From positions 1-34,072 of IMG/VR virus record IMGVR_UViG_3300023301_000048: a stretch of DNA of 34,072 nucleotides; one strand, written 5' to 3'. This DNA comes from a virus. Positions 14,199-22,978 of the stretch are shown here, piece by piece (position 1 is the first letter of the stretch; each line of letters begins with the position of its first letter). The notes beneath the pieces are model-generated. The model did not search any database, was not told the DNA's origin, and was given only the letters and a program-made list of their open reading frames with translations. The translations under genes and the position numbers were made by a program.

Positions 14199-14251
14199 CT
14201 TCTCTCTCTCGGCCGAGGGTGGGGGAGTAATCTTCCACTGAGAGAGAGGGG
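14199..14251 (+). promoter_or_regulatory. RBS-sequestering bistable hairpin before Rha-like gene
   Basis: The arm CTTCTCTCTCTC (14199-14210) pairs over 12 bp (two G-U) with GAGAGAGAGGGG (14240-14251), which is the SD lying 9 nt before ATG 14261. Inside the 29-nt loop a palindrome around CTCGGCCGAG lets the first arm fold locally instead, freeing the SD. A second competing hairpin (AAGCGC/GCGCTT, 14179-14201) lies upstream. The layout matches 16955-17010 closely. Confidence 0.6.
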
Positions 14252-14260
14252 TTCCATTTT

Positions 14261-14986
14261 ATGGATCTTATTGCTTCAACATTCATCAAGCCATACTCAC
14301 AGACAGAACTTGCAGGCGCCGAAGGTCTTACGCACGAAGACATCGCCAAAAGCCTTACAGTTCGGCCTATTGACTTCAAAAACAGGTTCTTCGAATTAGG
14401 GTATGACAAGTTGTTGCGCGAGATGGGTCTGATTTTTGAGATGTTTTCACTTAAATCAGAAACGCGCGGCAGACCTAAAGAACTTCTCGTATTTCCTACC
14501 GACGTTGCCCGCATCCTTGTGGCCAACTATCCAAACGAGATAGGGATGGGCTATGCAGCGTGGCTTGTGCAAGTGGCGCACCACCAATACGAGGCCATAG
14601 CCGAAGACAACGCACGCCTGCGCAACGAGAACCAGACACTCGCGGGCCAGGCCAAGAAGGTCTCCCTCCCTCGGGCCAAGCGCGCCCTGACGCGGCGGGT
14701 GCTTCACCTCGTCGGTGACCTTATCGGCGGCGTGAAGATTGACGTCAGGCTCGCGCCCATCGATTCGCTAGTGGAGTGGCAGAAGCTCCTCGCTCACGTT
14801 CCCGCTATGATCCACCAGAAGAACACGCTAGCGCAACACGTCATCGAGCGCGTACAAGCGGCAACCGAGCTGATAGGTAACGCGGCCGAAGCGCTTGGCG
14901 TTGACCGTAAGGACGTCATAGATACCATTCACGACGCTCTGTATGTGATGAGCGTGGACAAAGGTAAGGGCTCTCTGCCAAACTAA
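14261..14986 (+). CDS. Rha/antirepressor-like protein in small-terminase position
   Basis: Residues 21-105 resemble phage Rha/antirepressor N-terminal domains: EGLTHEDIAKSLTV, then KNRFFELGY, ETRGRPKELLVFPTDVARIL and GYAAWLVQVAHHQYEA. A coiled coil (EDNARLRNENQTLAGQ) and a basic helical C-terminal domain follow. Such proteins bind DNA or repressors. Here the gene lies directly before the large terminase, where the DNA-recognising small terminase is expected, and it could be that subunit. The 4-nt gap to TerL and the hairpin-controlled RBS support co-regulation with packaging. Which role it has is not settled by sequence alone. Confidence 0.55.
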   Translation: MDLIASTFIKPYSQTELAGAEGLTHEDIAKSLTVRPIDFKNRFFELGYDKLLREMGLIFEMFSLKSETRGRPKELLVFPTDVARILVANYPNEIGMGYAAWLVQVAHHQYEAIAEDNARLRNENQTLAGQAKKVSLPRAKRALTRRVLHLVGDLIGGVKIDVRLAPIDSLVEWQKLLAHVPAMIHQKNTLAQHVIERVQAATELIGNAAEALGVDRKDVIDTIHDALYVMSVDKGKGSLPN

Positions 14987-14990
14987 GCCC

Positions 14991-16316
14991 ATGATAAATC
15001 CATGGGAACTTCGACCGATTCAGGCCCTCGTAGCGTCTGCGTTCTTCCACTACAAGCACGTCATGCTGATGCTCCCTCGTCAGGAGGGCAAGACTGAGCT
15101 TGGTGTGCGGATAGACCGGCATTGCATCGCGACGACTCGAGAGACTCGCCAGGCCATCTTCCTGACCAAGAGCAAGGAAGCCGCAAAGAAGATGACTCGT
15201 GAGAAATTCTCACGCATCTTCGACCCGGAGAACTTCCAGGTAAACACCGAAATAATCGTCAATAAGAACATGCCTACCAACGTCATGTTTATAGACTCTG
15301 TGGACAAGCGCCCGGACAAGCTTCGCGGGGGAACGTACCATCTCATAAATTGGGCAGAGGTAGCGTTTTCGGAGTTCGACATGGGCGTGACTGTGCATGA
15401 CGTCAACCACAAGATCCTCCGCCCCACGCTGCGCGCAACCAACGGTTACTCGTTCCTCGAAAGCACTCCCAACGGCTCGAACGGCTGGAAGGAGATGTGG
15501 GAGGACACGGACCAGTACCCACAGCCGAACGAAGACAAGCCTGGGACAGGTTACAAGAGGATCGTGTTCCCTCTCTCGAAGTTGGTTGAAATGGGTCTGC
15601 GCTCCAAGGAAGAGTATGAGATGCTCAAGAGCACCATGCCTGACCTAGAGTTCCTGCAGGAATATGAATGTCATTTCGTTTCGTTCCAGGGGCGCGCCTA
15701 CCCGGAGTTCATGCCTCACCTTGTGTGGGCTGAGATGCCGCCTCCGCAGCATTGGCAACGCACCTTCTTCGCCATTGACTGGGGTTACAACCCGTCGGCA
15801 ACGTGCGTCCTGTTTGGTTACGTGCTCGACGGCCGTGTGTGCGTCTTCGACGAAATCTACGGAACCGAAATGCTCTTGGACGAGATTCAGGCTCGCATCA
15901 AGCGCACGATGACGCAGTGGCAGTTACGTCTTGTTGCTGGCGTAGCGGACCACGACCCCCGCTCCAACAAAGAGCTTGAGATTCAAGGAATCATGGTGTC
16001 GCCCGTTGAGAAGAACAACGTTTACGGTAACAGGCTCGAAGTAAAAACGCTCCTCAAGAACAACATGCTCTACATCCATCCTCGCTGCGAGTATCTCATT
16101 AGGGACCTCAACAAAGCGCAGTGGGACCCCAAGAAAGAAGGGGAGATAGACTACAAGAATTGCAACTATGGCCACTATGATGGCGAAGCGGCTCTAAGGT
16201 ATCTTATCCGTGGGTTCAAACATCACGAAGCAGACGCGCCGAAGGTCTTGAAGGCATCGGACTCCGCGTCAAAAATGGAGGCTCTTCGCCGTGGCGCTCT
16301 CTCTCGCATCTCTTAA
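14991..16316 (+). CDS. terL: Terminase large subunit (TerL)
   Basis: A DNA-packaging motor of 441 residues. The ATPase part has a Walker A-like PRQEGKTE (29-36), Walker B HLINWAEV ending in catalytic E123, and the coupling motif STPNG (158-162). The RNase H-like nuclease part has D263 in FAIDWGYN, D320/D322 in VADHDPRS, and D397 in HYDGEA. It cuts concatemers and pumps DNA into the prohead through the portal. The ribosome site is weak, so translation is probably coupled to the Rha-like gene 4 nt upstream. The 3' end overlaps the adaptor gene by 26 nt. Length and motifs indicate an intact enzyme. Confidence 0.95.
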   Translation: MINPWELRPIQALVASAFFHYKHVMLMLPRQEGKTELGVRIDRHCIATTRETRQAIFLTKSKEAAKKMTREKFSRIFDPENFQVNTEIIVNKNMPTNVMFIDSVDKRPDKLRGGTYHLINWAEVAFSEFDMGVTVHDVNHKILRPTLRATNGYSFLESTPNGSNGWKEMWEDTDQYPQPNEDKPGTGYKRIVFPLSKLVEMGLRSKEEYEMLKSTMPDLEFLQEYECHFVSFQGRAYPEFMPHLVWAEMPPPQHWQRTFFAIDWGYNPSATCVLFGYVLDGRVCVFDEIYGTEMLLDEIQARIKRTMTQWQLRLVAGVADHDPRSNKELEIQGIMVSPVEKNNVYGNRLEVKTLLKNNMLYIHPRCEYLIRDLNKAQWDPKKEGEIDYKNCNYGHYDGEAALRYLIRGFKHHEADAPKVLKASDSASKMEALRRGALSRIS

Positions 16317-16941
16317 GACTCGCATTCTGAACATTCTTCAAAAGGAAACGACGTACCAGGGTTTCTATACGGACTCAAAGCTTGACCAGGGTATCAACGA
16401 GTCTATGGACTACGTTGCCGCTAGGGCCATGCATGAAATGGGCGAGGGCTGGTTCCAGGACCTCGTTTACATTACGACCGTAGCGAACACGCCAGGGTAT
16501 GAGTTGCCCACAGGAACCGCTCTTTTGCGGGAAGTGCGTTACCTATCGGGCAATGTGTACATTCCTCTGAGCCCTATCGAGGCCGTCGATGAGGCATGGG
16601 CGATTAGTGGAGTTCAAGGCGGAATTCCTTCGCGTTACGAGCTAATCGGCGGCCAAATCGTCTTCAACCCGGCCCCCTCAATCGTCGGAGTGAATCACCT
16701 TCAGCTCAAGGTAACCAAGTTTCCAACGTATCTGGTCGCTAGCGGGGATTTGTTACCGTCCCAGTTCACGAACGCCTTGGAGTGGTATTTGATTTACCGT
16801 ACAGCATCACTTCTTGTGATGGCCGTAGGAAATCCAGACCCAGAATGGCAGCAAAAAGAATCCGAATGGTATCGCGTTATGGAGTCGATGATTACGGCTC
16901 GCATCAAGAAGCCAAAGTTTGTGAAGAATTTTCGCTTCTGA
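16291..16941 (+). CDS. Head-tail adaptor-like protein
   Basis: GTG 16291, inside the TerL end, has GGAG 10 nt upstream. The 216-residue protein follows the pattern of phage adaptor proteins: an N-terminal helix pair (SLASLKTRILNILQKET, DQGINESMDYVAARAM), then strands with YELPTGTALLREVRYL, SPIEAVDEAW, PSRYELIGGQIVFNP and LQLKVTKFPT, and a C-terminal helical half. Such proteins form the ring joining portal and tail. It lies between TerL and the nozzle gene, while the portal gene is 11 kb downstream. Confidence 0.65.
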   Translation: MALSLASLKTRILNILQKETTYQGFYTDSKLDQGINESMDYVAARAMHEMGEGWFQDLVYITTVANTPGYELPTGTALLREVRYLSGNVYIPLSPIEAVDEAWAISGVQGGIPSRYELIGGQIVFNPAPSIVGVNHLQLKVTKFPTYLVASGDLLPSQFTNALEWYLIYRTASLLVMAVGNPDPEWQQKESEWYRVMESMITARIKKPKFVKNFRF

Positions 16942-16954
16942 TAGCCTCGCCCAG

Positions 16955-17010
16955 CTCCTCTTTCTCTGCGCAGAGACGGGGAGGGCAACCAACCCGTGGA
17001 GAAAGAGGGG
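16955..17010 (+). promoter_or_regulatory. RBS-sequestering bistable hairpin before 149-aa gene
   Basis: CTCCTCTTTCTC (16955-16966) pairs over 12 bp (one G-U) with GAGAAAGAGGGG (16999-17010), the SD lying 9 nt before ATG 17020. A perfect palindrome, TCTCTGCGCAGAGA (16963-16976), overlaps the first arm and can fold alternatively, exposing the SD. Arm length, loop size (32 nt) and SD-ATG distance match the element at 14199-14251. Confidence 0.65.
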
Positions 17011-17019
17011 TTACAAGCT

Positions 17020-17469
17020 ATGCCATTCCTGTCCAAATGGTATCCGATGTTTTGCGAAATGGGCTTCCCGCAGCTCGATATACGGCAGTTTGAAGATGGG
17101 GAGTGGGCGATACGCGAGTTCTACCGCTCGCCCGTTGTCCCATCGCTCACGCCCTGGAAATACGTGCTCACAGGCCTTAGGAATGTAGATATAAGCGAGA
17201 GCTTTATCCGCAAATACCTATGGCAGATAGACCCCAGAACAAAGGCTTTTTGGGAGCATGAAGAGTCCGAGAGGATAAAGGCAGAAACAGAACGAACGTC
17301 TATCGAGAACGCCAAGGTCGACCGCATTATGCGGCTCGGCACGCAGCTCGCAAAAAACGACGACTTAATGGAACGCGCGCGCCGGATTGGTCCGGCCGCG
17401 TTAGACCTCGAAAACATCGGGCGCCAAATCCACAAGGATAAGCCCTGGAAACTGAAGGACTTGTCATGA
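17020..17469 (+). CDS. Hypothetical late protein (149 aa)
   Basis: ATG 17020 (MPFLSKWYPMFCEMGFP) is chosen over GTG 16996 because the strong GAGGGG site lies 9 nt before it. It begins with an aromatic N-terminal region (WYPMFCEMG, EWAIREFYRSP, TPWKYVL), followed by a charged helical half. Its end overlaps the next gene as ATGA. Unknown; probably a neck or tail component from position. Confidence 0.55.
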   Translation: MPFLSKWYPMFCEMGFPQLDIRQFEDGEWAIREFYRSPVVPSLTPWKYVLTGLRNVDISESFIRKYLWQIDPRTKAFWEHEESERIKAETERTSIENAKVDRIMRLGTQLAKNDDLMERARRIGPAALDLENIGRQIHKDKPWKLKDLS

Positions 17470-18176
17470 TTATCGGCGCTTTTTCACCCTTGATTAAAAT
17501 CTTCCTGCCGTATTTCTGGATTCCCGTCCTAGACAAGGATGGCAAGCCCGTTCTCGACGCAGAGGGAAACGCCACCGAGAAGCGCGTGAAGCAAAGCGAG
17601 ATTCTCTCCAAGCCAACGCGCATCATTGAAGACGAAATCCTCCGCTTCGAAGTGCCCAGGTCCATCGGCGCCTACCACATGCGCGTGGGGCGTCCGGTAA
17701 ACCTCGAAGATAGGAACCTCGCGGTCTACCTCACGGGCGACGACATCGGGCAGCAGATGGACGAGGATTTTCGCATCAACACGGAAACGGACTGTTACGG
17801 CATCGCAGCCATTCCCCTGAAGTCCGACGTGCAAGGCATGTTGGTTGCTTCACTGGCGAGCGGAGATAACGACGCTGAAAAGCTCCTCATGGACGAGCGG
17901 AAGCAGGCGGCAGAGGCCCACGCCCAGGCGAAGCTTATTTCTCACCACAGGTGCGTCAGAGCGGCTAAACGGATGGTCGCCTCTCTTAAAGACCAACGTC
18001 AAAAGGACAGGGAGGCTAACCGGGGCTCCTACGTCCCGTCTCCCTCCGAGTACCTGGCAGCCTATTACCTCTCCGAACAGGAGTCCGCCGAGGCAGAGCG
18101 CATGCGTGCCGTGGTCGAGCAGTTTAGCGGCATGATGGAGAAAATCGAACAGAAGGGCATTCAGCTAGGTAGGTGA
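17466..18176 (+). CDS. Hypothetical late protein with charged coiled C-terminus (236 aa)
   Basis: Coupled by ATGA to the preceding gene. Residues 1-20 are hydrophobic (IIGAFSPLIKIFLPYFWIP), then come strands (ILRFEVPRSIGAYHMRVGRP, AVYLTGDDIGQQM) and a long charged helical segment (EKLLMDERKQAAEAHAQAK, AKRMVASLKDQRQKDREA). It precedes the nozzle gene and its hairpin. No family recognised; a tail-assembly or virion protein is plausible. Confidence 0.55.
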   Translation: MIIGAFSPLIKIFLPYFWIPVLDKDGKPVLDAEGNATEKRVKQSEILSKPTRIIEDEILRFEVPRSIGAYHMRVGRPVNLEDRNLAVYLTGDDIGQQMDEDFRINTETDCYGIAAIPLKSDVQGMLVASLASGDNDAEKLLMDERKQAAEAHAQAKLISHHRCVRAAKRMVASLKDQRQKDREANRGSYVPSPSEYLAAYYLSEQESAEAERMRAVVEQFSGMMEKIEQKGIQLGR

Positions 18177-18182
18177 ACAATG

Positions 18183-18213
18183 CTACGCTCCTTGCAAATA
18201 CCAAGGAGCGTAG
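18183..18213 (+). promoter_or_regulatory. Perfect 12-bp RBS-sequestering hairpin before nozzle gene
   Basis: CTACGCTCCTTG (18183-18194) is perfectly complementary to CAAGGAGCGTAG (18202-18213) across a 7-nt loop. The second arm contains the SD AAGGAG, 8 nt before ATG 18217. Folding would hide the ribosome site completely. No T-run follows, so it is not a terminator. Confidence 0.7.
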
Positions 18214-18216
18214 ACA

Positions 18217-21200
18217 ATGGCGATGGACGACAAGACCGTTACGGCAAAAGTGCCTGCGCAGCAACTCGACAACGGCATTGAACCCGCCGGTTCGAACATT
18301 TCCGAGGAATTCTACTTCGGCGATGATGTTACCAATATCCACAAAGCACAGTACGACGGATTTGGGCCTCGTTACGGTATGGCTCCTTTGCCGTATCATT
18401 CCATTCCTGTTTCTACTGGGCAGCCGTCTCTTGTAGACCTCGAAGTGGTGGCGCCAAGCGGAGAGAGCCGGAGCCGGGTGTACGGCATTGTGCCTTTGCG
18501 CCTGGCTACCTACTCCGCAACCGGCCCGCTTGGGCCATCAGCAACGCACTACGCGTGGATTACAATTTCCAAAGCTCCGGCAGACAACGCTGACGCGCTA
18601 GCCCTGCACATGAACGTCACCAACGGAACATTGGGACAACCCTACGCGTCCGGAATGGACTCGCGCCTGTCAAAGTTTACGCAATTTGGTGATGGAAATT
18701 TTCAGTGGCTCATCTTCCTGACCAGCGCGAGCACCAACCAGCGTCGGCGCCTGGAAAACTGGCCCAACGCGTGGGGTTCTGTGTCGTCCTTTACGGTGCC
18801 GGGCCGTGTTGTCTCGATGCAGTGGCTTATTGGCGTCGTCACAGCCGAAGCGACGGCCAGCGTCCCTCCGATTATTCGCCTACAAGATGGGTATTCAAGC
18901 GAGTTTGCTTTCCTAAATCCCAAGCCAGGCCTGCGGAAAATCACTGTCTACAGGCATTCGACCAAGGGCGGTCAAAACATCACGCGCACGCAGTACGACG
19001 TCGATGCAACATCGTCGTACTACTTGTTTCGTAACAACTTGACCAAGACCACGGCTGATATGAACGCCGCGAATCTTTCATTCACTACCTCACGAACCTA
19101 CGGGACAGCGGGCGTTTACACGAACGGAATCTTTACGGCGCTCTACTCCGACCCGCTCGCATCTCACAACCAACGCCATTCCGTGGTTGCGGCTGCGTTC
19201 GGAAAACCATGGGGCTTTGTCTTCAAGGAGGAATTGACGTCGGTCGCGACCGACGGAATCCTGCCGATTATTCTAGTCGACTTTACCGCATTTAATTACG
19301 AAACAGTCGACAGAAACACTATGGGCCAGGGCTCTGCAAACAGGTACTCCGAGAATGGATCAGTCAAACCGACGTGCTGGGTCTACTGGCCATCCTGGGA
19401 AATTAACGTACCAACAGCAAACGATGCGGCGCTTGCGTGCTCGACGCCCAACAACAACGTGGCTCTCGGCCCCGCTAACTCTGGTATCCTTCGCGCCAAC
19501 AGCACGTACGAGTTTACGTACACGGCTTACAATAAGATGCTCGGGCACGAGACAAACGTCGGAACGCCAGCGCGCATCGAAACCGGCTCGGATGACTTCG
19601 TTTGTCTACTTATGCGCAGGTCGCAGACGGACACAGGCGCTTCCACGGGCGTGAACGAGGCCGTTATCGCTCAGGGCGCGAATGTGCCTTTTGGAGGAGC
19701 GACGTACAGGAACGTTTTCGAGTACCGAGTTTATTACCGGGAGCTTGGTACCTTTGATTGGCTTCCTGCGGGCCGTATCGATGAGCCTCGTTATTTCTTC
19801 GACGCGACAGAGCGCACATGGGCCGTGTGCGAGGGCGCAATAGCAGCATTGCCCGGTGGCCAGCCGGGCGGATTTGTCGACAACTCTCCCTTGCCAAGCG
19901 ACGAGTATTTCCAGACGTTCACCTACGCGAATCGGCTCTTTTGGTGCTCGCCAAAGAGTCTTTTGTTTTCGGGCAGGGACAATCCCTACATCTACAGCGT
20001 GCGCAACGCTTTCGGATGCCCTAAGGGCGCATTCCTCGGCGGCATAACCCATGCGTATCCTGGCGAATCCGAACAATCATCGCGAATCGTCCTTTTCACC
20101 ACCGAGGCAACCTACACGGCACGCTTCCGAGGGCAGGAGTTCGGCACGCAAGAGCCCGTGCGCGTCTCGCCAACGTCGGTTGGTACGTTTTACGTCGATG
20201 GAAGCGACTTTGATATCCGCGAATGGACGAGCATCACAGCCTTCTCGTACAGGTCGGCAGTAAATGCGGACGGCGTGTTGTACTGGTGGGGGCCTCAGGG
20301 CGTCTACCGGGATGATGGAGTTGACGTGCCATCAAAGGGCTGGTCGCAGTACATGGATCCCTTGCTAAAGACTCTCTATGACAAGGCTCAATCGGCCAAG
20401 ATTCACACTGTGTTCAACCACAACACGCACGAATGTATCTGGTTCTTTCTCGATACGGCGGGCGTGCAAAAGGCTCTGGTTTACAACACAAAAGCCGATT
20501 CATTCTTCATGTGGTCGTTCTCGAATATCCTTGTCGACTCTTCGCAGCTTCTGGACGTGGAAGTCTCTGGCTCGGCTCTTCGCACACTGCGAGGCCCGCG
20601 CGTGCTCCTGCATTGCCGAGACGCGTCCGATCTGACTATCCCTCAGCGCACCGTGTTCTTCGACGAGCTCGTCGACGCGGGAGACGTTCGCGTGACCAAG
20701 GCTTACCTCGTAACGGCAGTCGCGACTTCCGGAGCGAATCGAGAGCTTACGCTTGCCGCAGGCTTTACCGGCACAGTCCCCACATCCGGCGCGCTGACGA
20801 TTTCGGGCGCGAAGGCGTACCGTGGCAACACGGATGCGGTCGACGGTATCTATGCCATCGTAGGCGGTAACGGGACCTCGACTATCCAGATTTCCCCTAT
20901 CGGCGGCACATGGGCAGGTAACGACTTCACACTGGGGGCCATCGGGGCCTCAACCAACTACTTCCCCGTGTGGGTTGAATCGGTCCATGGCTTTGCGCTG
21001 CGCGCACAGTCAGGATATTTCGCGCCAATGGGGTGGCTATTTCATGGCCGCTGGATTTACTGCCAGCAGCTTTTCAAGGTCGACGAGATGACTCGTACGA
21101 CGGGGTATCAGGTCAAAATGGAATGGCTCACGACAGCGGGCGGGGCGACGCCTGGGGTCCGCACGCTCACGCTCGCGGACAACTACAGAGGTAACTACCG

Positions 21201-21369
21201 CGTCCACAGCCAGATCCCCTTCACGCAACAGAACGCTGAGGGCCAGGGCATCAGTACGACGTGGACGACGCCTTCTGGCCTCCACAACGGCGGGCGGTGG
21301 TTCGTTCAGTACCTATCGTTCAACATCGTCCCGATGAGTTCTGGCGAAAACCGGCGCTACGAAGGCTGA
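18217..21369 (+). CDS. Large tail nozzle/hub-like structural protein (1050 aa)
   Basis: A long beta-rich virion protein with few charged helices. Several segments are characteristic of podovirus tail-hub/nozzle proteins: SVRNAFGCPKGAFLGGITHA, RIVLFTTEATYTARFRGQEF, VSPTSVGTFYVDG, then NADGVLYWWGPQGVYRDDG, where repeated 'vyw...GvyrddG' strands suggest a beta-propeller. A smaller inserted beta domain (about 820-905, TSGALTISGAK to GGNGTSTIQISPIGG) looks like a carbohydrate- or fibre-docking module. It likely closes the lower tail and passes DNA outward. The start is set by the AAGGAG buried in the hairpin just upstream. Confidence 0.65.
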   Translation: MAMDDKTVTAKVPAQQLDNGIEPAGSNISEEFYFGDDVTNIHKAQYDGFGPRYGMAPLPYHSIPVSTGQPSLVDLEVVAPSGESRSRVYGIVPLRLATYSATGPLGPSATHYAWITISKAPADNADALALHMNVTNGTLGQPYASGMDSRLSKFTQFGDGNFQWLIFLTSASTNQRRRLENWPNAWGSVSSFTVPGRVVSMQWLIGVVTAEATASVPPIIRLQDGYSSEFAFLNPKPGLRKITVYRHSTKGGQNITRTQYDVDATSSYYLFRNNLTKTTADMNAANLSFTTSRTYGTAGVYTNGIFTALYSDPLASHNQRHSVVAAAFGKPWGFVFKEELTSVATDGILPIILVDFTAFNYETVDRNTMGQGSANRYSENGSVKPTCWVYWPSWEINVPTANDAALACSTPNNNVALGPANSGILRANSTYEFTYTAYNKMLGHETNVGTPARIETGSDDFVCLLMRRSQTDTGASTGVNEAVIAQGANVPFGGATYRNVFEYRVYYRELGTFDWLPAGRIDEPRYFFDATERTWAVCEGAIAALPGGQPGGFVDNSPLPSDEYFQTFTYANRLFWCSPKSLLFSGRDNPYIYSVRNAFGCPKGAFLGGITHAYPGESEQSSRIVLFTTEATYTARFRGQEFGTQEPVRVSPTSVGTFYVDGSDFDIREWTSITAFSYRSAVNADGVLYWWGPQGVYRDDGVDVPSKGWSQYMDPLLKTLYDKAQSAKIHTVFNHNTHECIWFFLDTAGVQKALVYNTKADSFFMWSFSNILVDSSQLLDVEVSGSALRTLRGPRVLLHCRDASDLTIPQRTVFFDELVDAGDVRVTKAYLVTAVATSGANRELTLAAGFTGTVPTSGALTISGAKAYRGNTDAVDGIYAIVGGNGTSTIQISPIGGTWAGNDFTLGAIGASTNYFPVWVESVHGFALRAQSGYFAPMGWLFHGRWIYCQQLFKVDEMTRTTGYQVKMEWLTTAGGATPGVRTLTLADNYRGNYRVHSQIPFTQQNAEGQGISTTWTTPSGLHNGGRWFVQYLSFNIVPMSSGENRRYEG

Positions 21370-21423
21370 CGGGGGCTTGAGAAGCGGGCACGGCCAAACG
21401 ACAATCTAAGGGCGAGGTGAATT

Positions 21424-22968
21424 ATGGGATGGTCCGAGAATATGGTAGCAGGCTCCGGCACGACCGGCGCGCGCGACACCTTGAGAGCTGCATCAAAGGG
21501 TAACTGGAAGGGCGCCGGAAACTCAGCAGTAGATAGCTGGGCAGACGTAACGACCATGGGCATCTCCAAGGGCATTCGCGACAAGAAGCTTGCCGAAAAG
21601 GAAGCGGCCAAGCGTTCGCAAGAGCTGAGTGACGGCATTGGCGACGAGGCGGGCAAAAGCCTTGAGATACAAAAATCCGAAAACGACAGGTTCAAATCTG
21701 AGCGCAACAAGGGCTTTGATAGCCAGGACGCCTCTGACAAGGATTATGAATCTCGTGTACGCGGCCTGACAAGCCAAGCCGAAGGGTCTGCGCGCGACTC
21801 TCGGGGCGTTTACAACACGATGTCGAGTCAATATCGCTCGATGCAAGACAGCGCAAACGAGCAAGCCGGTCAGGCGATGTCTTTGCGCGACTTCTCCGAT
21901 CCAAACAACCGGGTTAGCACGCAGGTTCGCGATATTTACAACGCCGAAGGCACGCGCTCGCGTGGTGAGTACAACTCAGAGGCGCAGACCCAGCGCGACC
22001 AGTTCAACACTGAGGGTGAGCTGCAACAAGGCCGTTACGAAACAAACGCCAAAAACGAAACACGCGGTGGGCAGGCTGATTTCGGCGTCCTCTCGGCCCT
22101 TGGAGCGCAGTCGATGGGCCAGGCTGGGATGGGTCCCATGACCGTTGGCCAGCAGATGGCCATGTCCGCTCAATCTCAGCGCCAAGCCGGTGAGGCTTAC
22201 GCAGGCGCTCAACGGCGCGTCCAGGGCCTCAGGGATCAGGGGCTGCAAGCAAACCTGATGAATCGCGATAGAGGCTTGGAAACGTCATCTAACCTCCGAG
22301 GCCGGGGCGTCGACAACGATTCCCGCATGCGCGAGCGGGGCATAGAGTCCGGATTCGATCGCTCCGATGCGACGTATGCAGCGGGCGAGTCCGCGCGGGA
22401 CCGCCAAGGCTCTATCATGCGCGACCGGGATGGCATGGAGCGAGGGTACCGCAACTACGAGATCAACTCTCGGGGCGAGCGCGATGGATTTAGCCAAAAT
22501 CTCACGGCGTCTGAAAAAGGGCGAGCGTCGCGAGGCATCAATCGAGCGTCCGAAGATCGCGGCATGAATATGGAAGTCGAACGCTCGCGCATGTCCGAAG
22601 TCATGCGCAAGTCGGGCGCCTCTGAAGCCTCTATTCAGCTCAAAATGAACCAGATGTCGGCGGAGCAGGCGCAGTACGCGAAGACTGTAGGTACCGGCGT
22701 ATCCGCAGTGGGCACAGTCGCTGGCGGCATCTACGGCGGACCGGCAGGGGCGAAAGCCGGTAACGAAATGGGCAAGGGAATCTCTGAGTCGACGCCAGAG
22801 CAGGCGCAGGCGAGGGCCAACCCTCAAGACCGTTTCATGCAGAACGACGCCCCCAACGCATCAGGGAGCACGAGCAACTTCCGGCCGCAATCGCAGTCTG
22901 GCCAAAGCGGCGCGTTTGGCGATTATCTCAAGCGCAAGTATCCTAACCGCTCTTCTCAAAATGCATGA
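21424..22968 (+). CDS. Internal virion-type protein with Arg/Asp/Gly-rich repeats (514 aa)
   Basis: The sequence is strongly biased to Arg, Asp, Glu, Ser, Gly and Gln and almost lacks hydrophobic core, with loosely repeated pieces such as NRDRGLETS, RGRGVDNDSRMRERG and SIMRDRDGMERGYRN. The C-terminal part has a glycine-zipper (GVSAVGTVAGGIYGGPAGAKAG, read in two halves) and a basic end. The combination of a disordered or helical charged rod with a membrane-active segment is typical of phage ejection proteins. ATG 21424 follows GAGGTG. It is followed by two similar large proteins, suggesting a three-part ejection apparatus. Confidence 0.55.
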   Translation: MGWSENMVAGSGTTGARDTLRAASKGNWKGAGNSAVDSWADVTTMGISKGIRDKKLAEKEAAKRSQELSDGIGDEAGKSLEIQKSENDRFKSERNKGFDSQDASDKDYESRVRGLTSQAEGSARDSRGVYNTMSSQYRSMQDSANEQAGQAMSLRDFSDPNNRVSTQVRDIYNAEGTRSRGEYNSEAQTQRDQFNTEGELQQGRYETNAKNETRGGQADFGVLSALGAQSMGQAGMGPMTVGQQMAMSAQSQRQAGEAYAGAQRRVQGLRDQGLQANLMNRDRGLETSSNLRGRGVDNDSRMRERGIESGFDRSDATYAAGESARDRQGSIMRDRDGMERGYRNYEINSRGERDGFSQNLTASEKGRASRGINRASEDRGMNMEVERSRMSEVMRKSGASEASIQLKMNQMSAEQAQYAKTVGTGVSAVGTVAGGIYGGPAGAKAGNEMGKGISESTPEQAQARANPQDRFMQNDAPNASGSTSNFRPQSQSGQSGAFGDYLKRKYPNRSSQNA

Positions 22969-22978
22969 GGTAGCGGAA

